Origin: Beroe forskalii
Lineage: Eukaryota > Ctenophora > Nuda > Beroida > Beroidae
Length of the DNA stretch: 64,000 bases
Assembly (NCBI GenBank): GCA_011033025.1
Contig: WFMF01000307.1
Span: forward strand, 124,001-188,000
Direction: 5' to 3'
A program made the translations under genes and the position numbers. How positions within the stretch are numbered: the stretch's first letter is position 1; every line of letters starts with the position of its first letter. The notes beneath the pieces were generated by a model, which searched no databases, was not told where the DNA came from, and saw nothing but the letters and a program-made list of their open reading frames with translations. Positions 21,601 through 33,600 of this stretch are shown here, in pieces.

Positions 21601-24600
21601 AAGTGTCACGAGATTAAATGCCCGTTCCCCGATCTTTTCATTGTCAAAGAGGTACTGCTTGCTTCCTCCTCCTCCTTCTCTATCAGTCACGTGAACCCTT
21701 TTCTGCTCGATCATGAGTATGCGACTTTTTACCCCCCGACTTTTTATCCCCCGACTTTTTACCACCCTAAGTATCATGTGCGACTTTTTACCCCCCGTCT
21801 TTTTATCCCCATAGGTATAGAAATGGAAAGTGTTTTGTAAAATTCAACCATAAATCAATAATGTATAATATAATGTATAATGCTATTCAAATCAAACAAA
21901 TTACATATAATTATAAGCAATTCCACGGAGAAGTCTGTCAGCATCTCGTTAAGTGGTTATGATGTGACCCAAAGGTATATGAGTACCATGATACAACGTT
22001 ATATGAGTATCATGATCCGATCCTTGGTACCTTACACCATTGCTCGAACGAGATAGCATCACGTGAGTTCCTCCTCTAAATGTGATCCAGGGGGGTAAAA
22101 GGTCGCAGTTCTACGGTTAGGTTCGACTGTTTATCCCCATCGAAGCTTGAACGGGGATAAAAGGTCGCAGCTGTACTGTTGTCTGCGACCTTTTATCCCC
22201 CTGCTTGATACCGAGCTCATTTTCAATGGGGGATAAAAAGTCGCAGTCTATGGCAGAAGTGCGCCTTTTTATCCCCCTCAGAATACAGTACAGATCAAGG
22301 GCAAAGCAGGGGGTAAAAGGTCGCACCTGTACCCTAGGGTGGTAAAAGGTCGGGGGATAAAAAGTCGGGGGGTAAAAAGTCGCATCACCTCGATCATTGG
22401 TTGAGGGAGAGTGTCCCTTGCCTTGACATGTGATCTGACTGGGGACACTCGGCATTCACATGCACCCTGACTCCTGATTGGGATGTACAATTTTAACCTT
22501 GTATAGTACTAATGTACTTCTTGGCTCCCAATGTATAAACTAAAGCTTCCATTTTCCAAGTAATCGCAATTATCAGCTCGAAAATTGCACTAGCAAGATG
22601 GTCGGCTAGCCGACCAGCTGACTAACTAGCCGGCCGGCTGGCTAACCGGCTAGCTGGCTGTCTGGCAAGTCGGTGGTGTCAGGCCGAAAGTGCGACATTT
22701 GACCCCCCGACACTTGACCCCCCGACATTACATCCCCCGACATTACATCCCCCGACACTACATCCCCCGACACTTGACCCCCCGTAGTTACTGAAAATGT
22801 GATAAACACTGTAAGACATGTAGTTGTAAGCAATTCCAGTCAAGAAGGTGTCAGCAGTAGGTCTGGAGTAGTTCCATAGGAGGTTCTGGATCCTGTCGTT
22901 TCGCCAGCTTCTTCACTCTGAGCTTGAAGTCGTCGTCCTGCTGTTACTTCCTCATCAGGCCATGCTCCTTAACCTGGACATCCAGCCGCTTGCACAAGTG
23001 GAAGAAGCAACCTTCTGCTCCAATCCCAGGAAACACTTCCAGGACAGCCTAAAAAGCACCTTGCTCATAGTCCGACAGGAAGGCCTCGAACAACCATTGA
23101 TGACTTGAAACATCTACCCATGATTTCAACTGCCTGAAAAGGTGCAGATACGATTCCTTGCGTTTATTTTGTAGCAGAGCATAAACGCAAGGAACAGTAC
23201 ATCCACTCTTTTGTCCGTAAACAGTGTAGAGTTGGATCCACAGCTTGGGACACTACGTCTCAGCTCAGTCGATGGTGAAACACCTGAACCCCCGCTCCCA
23301 AGCACAGTTGCATGGGAGTTTACTGTGCCTATAGAGGGGATGTGATGTCGGGGGGTCAAATGTCGCACTTAGACACCTTGGTTAAGACGCGGATCAGTAC
23401 GTTTGATCTATGTTTATTCATAGGGGGATGTAATGTCGGGGGGTCAAATGTCGCAGCAATCGTCGAACTGCGACGTTTGACCCCCCGCTTTCCTTTATAG
23501 ATTTACAGTACTGTAGTAGGGGGTGTAGTGTCGGGGGATGTAGTGTCGGGAGATGTAATGTCGGGGGATGTAATGTCGGGGGGTCAAGTGTCCCTTTACC
23601 GTCAGGCCGATTACGATTACTGCCGTAATCGCAATTATCAGCTTGAAAGTGGCACTGGCAAGACTTGCTGATTCTAAAATTATCTGTTATCTGCGTCTAT
23701 CGTAGAATTAGTATATTGGTATCAGAAAATTCCATGGTGCCCCGATTATGAGCGACGGTTCACAATCCTGAGGAACTTGTATACCGTTATCCTGGCCGTT
23801 TCCTAATCATCTGAATCAGAAGAGTACGAATTCGCGATCTCAGACAACAGAAGTGCAGGTCTTATCCCTGACTATGGGATTAGACCTCGATTTCCATTAT
23901 TCCGAGCGACATTCCGTCGTTTTGAATCCGCTTTGTCCGCCTTTTTCAGACCCAGGGGGTGTAGCAACGCCAGACAAAAAATACAAAACAATAAAATGGA
24001 TTTTTTGTCTTTCACATTTCACAGATCTCGGGATCGGAATAAGCTTAAAGCTTTAAAGACTGCCGAAAGATGAAATAGAATTAGCAGGAGTGCCTACTCG
24101 TTAAAATATAACAAACTAGGTCACTGTTAACTGGATTTCTTCATGGTCAAAGAGATACTGCTTGCTTCCTCCTCTATCAGTCACGTGAACCTTGTTCTGC
24201 TCTATCAATGGTTGAGGGAGTGTCCTCTGCTTTGTCATGTGATCTGACTGGGGACACTCCTGATTGGGATGTACAATTTTAACCCTGTATAGTACTAATG
24301 TACTTCTCAGCTCTCAATGTATAAACTTGAGCTTCCATTTTCCAAGTAATTGCGCAATTATCAGCTTGAAAATGTCACTGGCAAAATAAGCTGATCCGTA
24401 AATTATTTGCTATCTGCGGTTATCATAGATTGGTAACAGAAAATTCCATTATTCAATAAAAATAAGTCTTGCCAATGCCATAGATAGCACAGAATTGACA
24501 CGGACAACTCAGATCCGCGAACGCGCATAGAATTACAATTGCGCGCGGAATCAGAGCGCGCACAAAGTACTAGCAGGCGGATCACGTGACAGGTCACGTG

Positions 24601-27600
24601 ATGTGACGTCACGAAACAGAAAACGCCCAGAGGCAAAGGAAGACATTGTCCAATTTCAAAAACTTGATATCCTCGTGATCAGCTCACTGAGATCTACAAT
24701 CGAGTCAAAGAGCCTAAAAAACTTTGAAAAAAGGGCGCACCCTAATTGATCCTTCAACGAAGTTTAAAAAGGGTTGAAAAGGGTTTAAAAAGTGAAGTTT
24801 AAACGTTATGATACGAGAATGTTATCACTAGAAGCTTCCGAAAATCACGTGAACGTGATTATCGTCGTTAACGCATTACTATTTACTCAAACGTTTACTC
24901 AAATCAGTTTTGAGTCAACTGAATAATGTAACTCACAGAGCACGTCGAGGGTGATGGTGTCGTTGGCATCCGGCCCACTGCCTGCAGAGCACGTGTATTG
25001 TGCTGAGTCGGAGTAGAGAGCGCTCCGGAACACGAGCTTGTGCCGGACTCCCAAAACGTCAGTGTACCGGTTACCCTGGGCTTCTAGAGCTTCTCCATCC
25101 TGGGAGAGGGGGTTGGGAACTACTACAGGGGAGTGAGGGGTTAGAGAGGAGGGGGTTGGGAACTACTACAGGGGAGTGAGGGGTTAGAGAGGAGGGGTGT
25201 ACTGTTTAAAGGGGTGCACTTGGATGTAGAAGCTGGTGAGAATATGGCGAGACTGTGCAGTGTGCAGTTCTCCCTATTTAAGGTAATGATGTAGCTGAGA
25301 AGTCTCTAACACTGCAGAGGAGGGGGTCCTCAGGAGGACATAGCGTCCCCCTGCACGTCCTTGGGTCCCTGCACTAACACGCACATCTCTCTATACTCAC
25401 TGCAGAGGAGGGGTCCTCAGGGAGGACATAGCGTCCCCCTGCACGTCCTTGTGTCCCTGCACTAACACGCACATCTCTATACTCACTGCAGAGGAGGGGG
25501 TCCCTCAGGGAGGACATAGCGTCCCCCTGCACGTCCTTGGTCCCTGCACTAACACGCACATCTCTCTATACTCACTGCAGAGGAGGGGGTCCCTCAGGGA
25601 GGACATAGCGTCCCCCTGCACGTCCTTGTGTCCCTGCACTAACACGCACATCTCTATACTCACTGCAGAGGAGGGGGTCCCCTCAGGGAGGACATAGCGT
25701 CCCCCTGCACGTCCTTGTGTCCCCGCACTAACACGCACATCTCGTCACTGCAGAGGAGGGGGTCCCCTGCACTAACACGCACATCTCTATACTCACTGCA
25801 GAGGAGGGGGTCCCTCAGGGAGGACATAGCGTCCCCCTGCACGTCCTTGTGTCCCTGCACTAACACGCACATCTCTCTATACTCACTGCAGAGGAGGGGG
25901 TCCCTCAGGGAGGACATAGCGTCCCCCTGCACGTCCTTGTGTCCCTGCACTAACACGCACATCTCTCTATACTCACTGCAGAGGAGGGGGTCCCTCAGGG
26001 AGGACATAGCGTCCCCCTGCACGTCCTTGTGTCCCTGCACTAACACGCACATCTCTCTATACTCACTGCAGAGGAGGGGGTCCTCAGGGGAGGACATAGC
26101 GTCCCCCTGCACGTCCTTGGGTCCCTGCACTAACACGCACATCTCTATACTCACTGCAGAGGAGGGGTCCTCAGAGGAGGGCGTCCCCTGCACGTCCTTG
26201 GGTCCCTGCACTAACACGCACATCTCTCTACTCACTGCAGGAGGGGGTCCGTCAGGAGGACATAGCGTCCCCCTGCACGTCCTGCACTAACACGCACATC
26301 TCTCTATACTCACTGCAGAGGAGGGGGTCCCTCAGGGAGGACATAGCGTCCCCCCTGCACGTCCTTGTGTCCCTGCACTAACACGCACATCTCTCTATAC
26401 TCACTGCAGAGGAGGGGTCCCTCAGGGATGACATAGCGTCCCCTGCACGTCCTTGTGTCCCTGCACTGGGTCCCTCAGGGAGGACATAGCGTCCCACGCG
26501 TCCTTGTGTCCCTCTATACTCTATACTCACTGCAGAGGAGGGGGTCCCTCAGGGAGGACATAGCGTCCCCCTGCACGTCCTTGTGTCCCTGCACTAACAC
26601 GCACATCTCTCTATACTCACTGCAGAGGAGGGGTCCCTCAGGGAGGACATAGCGTCCCCCTGCACGTCCTTGTGTCCCCTGCACTAACACGCACATCTCT
26701 ATACTCACTGCAGAGGAGGGGGGTCCCTCAGGGAGGACATAGCGTCCCCCTGCACGTCCTTGTGTCCCTGCACTAACACGCACATCTCTATACTCACTGC
26801 AGAGGAGGGGTCCCTCAGGGAGGACATAGCGTCCCCCTGCACGTCCTTGGGTCCCTGCACTAACACGCACATCTCTCTATACTCACTGCAGAGGAGGGGG
26901 TCCCTCAGGGAGGACATAGCGTCCCCCTGCACGTCCTTGGGTCCCTGCACTAACACGCACATCTCTCTATACTCACTGCAGAGGAGGGGGTCCCTCAGGG
27001 AGGACATAGCGTCCCCCTGCACGTCCTTGGGTCCCTGCACTAACACGCACATCTCTCTATACTCACTGCAGAGGAGGGGGTCCTCAGGGAGGACATAGCG
27101 TCCCCCTGCACGTCCTTGGGTCCCTGCACTAACACGCACATCTCTCTATACTCACTGCAGAGGAGGGGTCCCTCAGGGAGGACATAGCGTCCCCCTGCAC
27201 GTCCTTGGGTCCCTGCACTAACACGCACATCTCTCTATACTCACTGCAGAGGAGGGGGTCCTCAGGGAGGACATAGCGTCCCCTGCACGTCCTTGTGTCC
27301 CTGCACTAACACGCACATCTCTCTATACTCACTGCAGAGGAGGGGGTCCTCAGGGAGGACATAGCGTCCCCCTGCACGTCCTTGTGTCCCTGCACTAACA
27401 CGCACATCTCTCTATACTCACTGCAGAGGAGGGGGTCCTCAGGGAGGACATAGCGTCCCCTGCACGTCCTTGGTGTCCCTGCACTAACACGCACATCTCT
27501 CTATACTCACTGCAGAGGAGGGGGTCCCTCAGGGAGGACATAGCGTCCCCCTGCACGTCCTTGTGTCCCTGCACTAACACGCACATCTCTCTATACTCAC

Positions 27601-30600
27601 TGCAGAGGAGGGGGTCCTCAGGGAGGTCCCCCTGCACGTCCGTCCCACTAACTGCACGTCCTCACTTGGGTCCCTGCACTAACACGCACATCTCTCTATA
27701 CTCACTGCAGAGGAGGGGGTCCTCAGGGAGGACATAGCGTCCCCCTGCACGTCCTTGTGTCCCTGCACTAACACGCACATCTCTCTATACTCACTGCAGA
27801 GGAGGGGGTCCCTGCAGAAGGGAGGACATAGCGTCCCCCTGCACGTCCTTGTGTCCCTGCACTAACACGCACATCTCTCTATACTCACTGCAGAGGAGGG
27901 GGTCCCTCAGGGAGGACATAGCGTCCCCCTGCACGTCCTTGGGTCCAGAGCAGGTGAGGGTATGTTTTATCTGCCGAGAGAGGAGGTACTGCCGCAACCA
28001 CTCCATGTAGCAGTCGCACTGCCACTTGTTGCCGTTCACATCCCTGAGGGAGAAATAAATACTTGAGATAGGTCTCATCGAAACAGGAATTCAAAGACAA
28101 CTCCAAAATTTTAGGCTCCAAGTTTCTTCATTTCTTAATTAATGGTGAATTATGAAATTTATCAGTGAAGTTCCAAAATCCTAGGCTCATTACTTCATTT
28201 TCTCAAAATCCTAGTAACTAAGTTTCTTGAGCGTAATTGGTTATGAAATTTCGGCTTTATATCCAGCAAATATACGGTTTTCTGCACGTATTTGTGTAGA
28301 TGCGATCACGTTACTTACAACTGCTGAAGAGACATCCCAGCAAAGGTGCCCTCGTGCAGATACGACAGCTTGTTGTACGATACGTCCCTGAGAGGTGAGA
28401 TGACTTACTAATCGTCATTACATCGACGGACGTTGCCGAAGGCGCAAAGTGACGTCCAAATGTGGAACGTTGCGCCGCGCGAGAGGGTAGGGTAACATCC
28501 TACGAGTCATTACAATGATATTATGTCTTTTTATGTACTTTCTTACCACTTCTATTCTAATGGAAACTCAGCCCCCTGAGTATTAAATAACTCACAGGGA
28601 TCGGAGGAGCTTGTTGCTGGCAAGGGACTGCGGGGGTATGTTCCTGATGTAGTTGTGCGCTAATGACCTGCAATGAGATATGATAAATCTAGCCGGAGTT
28701 TTCTTTATTTATTGGTAGATTTGCATGCTTGCACAAGTAGCTGGCACATATTATCTTATTATGAGTGGCTCTAGCACTCAAAAACTCAACAGCAGTTACT
28801 AAAAGGGTGGCGTGTACGATACTACTTTATGATTTTTGCAAATTCAACAATTCACATTTACTTTGAAAGACGTTCTTAAGTCATTGCTACTTAAGTAAGC
28901 TTAATTATCTAGGAACTCACAGGTAACGAATGCCTTTCATTTTCCCAATGTCTGATGGTAGTTCTCTGAATGAATTGTTTCCTAATAACCTGAAAGAAAT
29001 CACGGTTTTTAGTTCATTTCTCACACACTATCTCAGTGAATACTGACAGAGTTATTAGTTTGAAAATTACTGAGCAGGATCGAAAACTAAAGGCTCGTCT
29101 GAAGCGCATTGCTGAGAAGACAAAAGAGGAATACCGAGACGTTATCAGTATGATGCGAGTAAAACTGTCCTTCGCACTACTGAAAAGTGTGCTCATGTCA
29201 GTGAGAGGATCCCGGGGGAAACCATCTCACAAGCGCGAAATTCCGATTTCAGAAGTTTCATTCAATCTCATCCCAGATGGATTGACAGGGGATTTAACTT
29301 TTTTTCTTAATTTCCTTTCCCATTCACCTGCCGGGTTGATTTTTTCAGTTTTAGAATTCAAAGGGACAGAAAGTTTCGTATACCAATTTTGAAATGCATT
29401 TTATATTTTTATGAAAAATGTGGATAAATTTTTTGGCAACTGTATGACCAAAAGGGTCTTCTGAATATTCAATATATAATATTGAGCTTCAGACGAGACC
29501 TCTCACCTCAATTCCCGATCCTTTTCAATTATTTTCCCACGCCGCGCACAAATTCAAATCATACTGAGCGATAAAACTTATGTAAACTCCACATAAAAAG
29601 AAATCGCGCCTTCCATACGGTCCGCGCGCGCATTCCTGTTTTTCGCAGATTATTGTCCATCTTTTCCGCAAGTGTATCAATGAAGCAGGAGAATAATGTT
29701 TCGGCAAGTCCTCAAATTACCAGAGCATCTATTACATTAACTGACGTTGAGAACTTCTAGAATTACACCAGCTTATACCATTTGAAGTTAGGATGTATCC
29801 TTGGTACTTGATTTTCAAATGTGGCCTGTACGGTAAATTCCGGGTCCTGGAAACATGATTTTCATAAAACACACATCTATTTCTATTTTCTCGGCGCAGT
29901 CTGAAGATACTGTAGCATTTATCTTTTGTAGCCTGTCGCAAGTAAAGAAAAGGCCTGCTCATCTTGCTCTTGATACTTTGACATAGTGGAAGTAAAATAG
30001 AGTACTCAACTACTCAGGGAGTCAGTGGTTTAGTCTCCAAAAATGTATTTGATTTGGTGTACCACATTTGGCGTTTTTCAGAAAATTCACCGAAAATCAT
30101 AATTAAGTTCATAAATAAACATGTAACCTAAGACAGTTCAAATTTTCTATGCGATTACTGTACATGCTAAAATCTGGCGCATAATCATAAATACGAAGCC
30201 TGCACAATCATTCGCTCAAAAGATACCGGATAGATGATTAATTGGAGGCAGTCGCCATACACAAGAAGCAACACAGAGAAACATGTCCTACATCCCTGCA
30301 AACTTTCAGCTCATATCAGAGCGGCATATCATTATCTTCAGGTGGCAACCAATAGGCGGTTTATAGTGACATCACCACCATGCATTAGAATAGGCAATTG
30401 ACGATGTCATTGGAGAATGCTGCGCACAATAGCTCAGTACTGCTGATGTGCAGGATGAATATCTGTGATTGAAATTAAAAGATAGAATGTACAGTGCATG
30501 TCACGAGCTCACACTCTCGAATAGTACTATCATTCTCAAGTAGGGTGGAATATAGGGAGGCTTTCAACTTTCAAGAGACTTTGGTGGCTTTCTAAAGCTC

Positions 30601-33600
30601 ATTATAATATGTTATATATGAGCTTCGTTTATAGTTATATCCCGTTTAAACTCATGGACTATCGACAAGCAACGACAATGAGAAGAAAACGAGAACAAAA
30701 GAATCAGAAGGCTAGAATAAAGGATCTTTAAAACGTGTACTTATGGAGTTATGATAAGTAAGTGTTTTATAGCATTGATATTACTATCAGATACAGAAGT
30801 AAGCTAATTCTCTAATCTCCCATCATGGCTCGTGTTGCCATGGAATTCTAATAATTCATATCTTCTACAATATCGTCTAGTTATTCCTACAGCTAGAATA
30901 GTACAATCTCCATCTACACGTTGATCCATCTACAAAAATCTGAAAGTGATTAAAATCTGCAATCTTCACTTACAGCCAGAGATTGTGTGAAGTGAGGGGA
31001 AGCAGGGCACCGTTTGTAACTTCACTCAGGTCGTTGTCCATCAAGTTCCTGAAAGGGGTGAAGTAAGCATACCTGGAGGAGTCATAGATGCAGTGGAAAT
31101 CCAGAGGGCATGCACAGGCGAAGACGTGTAGCCGTGTGTCTGCTCAGAAAAGTGATAATGTGCTCATAACTTCATTGTATTATTATCAGACAGACTTTCT
31201 GCTTTATATCAGAGTTCAGAGGAAAAACAAATTGATCATTTCATTAACTCTGTGTTCACAATAAATACTATATAAGTTGTAAATCTACCCATCCGAACAA
31301 TTGATTAGATTCCTAATATTAAGTCCATGCGATTGACATTGAAATGAAATCATTTAATTAATCCTTAAATCATTTAAATTGGATGTGGGTACTAAGTGAA
31401 ACTGGAAACTACAATACACTTCGTTTCTCTTCACCACTTTGCACAAGTAATAGGTAGTTGTGGAGAAGAGTAGTTACGTAGTTAAAGTTGCGAGTTTAAT
31501 TTGGTGGAACCACGCATGATTTTCCACGCGATGGGCGACCACGATATCGGCAACTCCGTTATTAATAGCCGGTGTTAATAAATCTGACAGAGTAGCGGTA
31601 AGAATAAAATAAAGTGTAATAATTCCTGGACAATTACATCACACACAACCCAAAGTTGTCGTAGGCTCAGTAGTAAAATATATTAACGTAATCGCATTAA
31701 TGAGTGGTGTAAACGAGCCCCAGGGTACAATCCTGCAAATAGTTGACACACCAAACACCCTCCTGGGTATTTGTCAAGTTCATGCCACAAACTACAGACA
31801 TAGAATCACGGACAAACACACTCAAAAAAACAGGATAAACGGAAAAACAGACTCCAGACAGACAGACTCACGGACAAACTCGCAAAGAAGGGAACAAAAT
31901 TATGAAAGAGTATTACAATTTAAACAATTTAAGTACACAAGTACATTTATTCAGTCCTCAAGAACCAAGATATTTGAAACAATAAGGATACACTCTGCCA
32001 ATGTAATATTTCCTAGGTGCTTTGACATCCATAATTCACTGTTCAGAGACGTAATGACAACTTCACTCGGATACACGAACTACTTGAAATACTTACAAAT
32101 AGTTGATGTTGCTTGACGGGTAGAATGCCTCCCTTGATATGGAATTTATCTGGTTACCACGCAGGTCCCTGAAATAGAACTCCATATAAAACATGAAATG
32201 AACCAAAAATCTATGAAAAACAAGTCAGTAGGTACATGACATGTAACTACTAACTCGTTTTTCATAGATTCTAGTTTGATCAATTTCGTTTCGACTAATG
32301 ATAACCATTTATTCATGAAGGACGGGAAAAGGCATTAAATTAGAAATTTTTATGGCATAAATAACTTTATACCTACCCGTATTAAAGTATTTAGTAGGAG
32401 ACTTAAACACTTAAAAGTTAATTAGACTGTTTTAAGTGGAAATCACCCGGAATTTCCTAAATTTAAATTTATTTATTTAGAATTGAACGTTTGTTTTGTA
32501 AAATTTGGCAGTGATAATTACAGACTGGTTTTAGGAAAAGAAATAAATTCGTTTCCGTTTGGCGTTCAACACAATTTAAATAAATTACATGAAAGCTTAA
32601 GGTATAATAAATTATGGAAAATGCGTTAAAAATAAGATATAATAATAATGATATGTTGAAAATTAAAAGCAGAATTACTGTATTTTTATCTAACCTACTA
32701 CAGTATCTTTTATTTACTATCTAACATACTACAGTACAGAGGTGCTTTAATATGGATCAAACATGTTTCTACAATAACTAGAAAGGAAAGTGAACAAAAA
32801 CTGTAAACTCATGGATAACGTAGTATTGAAAAATAATGGCGCAAGTCTTCATAAATCTATGACAAAAGGGATACATAGTATCAATAATCATTTAAGGCCT
32901 GAAAAGTAAAAACGGTGCTTAAGGGCTATAAAGAACAAACGTTCATCATTTGGGCAGGGTGATTGTGTAGCACAAAGTGCACCTACGAAACACCCTTATC
33001 AAGTATTTTTTATCCCAGAACCACAGAACAGAAGGGCTGTACTCTGATCAGTGATCAGCCTTGTTTATGCAGAAGGCTGATTTCCATCTACCACACATTG
33101 AACCACGCATGAGTAGTCTGTGAATTTATACATACAATAAAGTATTTAAAAAGCTGAGAATCTAATTAGACTTTGATAAAATTCATATAATTTTTGAAAA
33201 GCTCGATGTACAATTCCCCAGGAGCGCGCGTACTATATGCGAATGACAGAAAATGTACTTTTTCATAAGTTAATGTGTTAATATGTCAGAACATTTGACA
33301 TTTAATATGTGTACGATGTATTTCACTCGAGGGCTCGTGCTACAGATACTTGGAATCATTTTTACATAGCTATACCACCTAATCTAACACATGAACCTAA
33401 AATATGGACCCGTCCTTATCAATTCATTAATCATTATTCATTTGTGCCGTTTGATTCCAGATTCGCCAACTTTCAAGATTCATGTCCATAAACAACGAAG
33501 TTGTTATCTTATATACACATTTCATTAAGTCCTAAAGTGATCATCTGATCAAAATTTGCGCCGTTTTACCAAGATTTATTACGAGGAATCACGCTAAAAT

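Larger units (their letters stand above)
19441..24744. mobile_element. 5.3-kb fold-back transposon, Mutator-like by target size, in the LRR-Ig intron
   Basis: A 9-bp duplication, attgatcct, lies at 19432-19440 and 24745-24753. The ends are inverted: agtgtgcgcccttttttcaa on the left against a matching reverse complement on the right. The arms stay alignable for roughly 1.5 kb each (about 19441-20995 and 21640-24744 once nested insertions are removed). Each arm contains a ~550-bp segment twice, as a diverged outer copy (19741-20080) and inner copy (20458-20995). The centre (about 21000-21620) is an array of cgacacttcatctcag words. Nested elements sit at 21715-22388 and 22688-23600. No transposase frame is seen. 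Nine-bp duplications fit Mutator-like elements; Galileo-type fold-backs make 7-8 bp. It lies between Ig exons 24937-25099 and 19212-19356. Confidence 0.85.

Noticed and set aside
25449-27637. Long plus- and minus-strand frames in the 90-bp array taken as independent genes
   Set aside because: They are periodic translations of the array. Only the minus-strand phase that continues the LRRCT exon has a possible meaning, and that is discussed as a splicing question.
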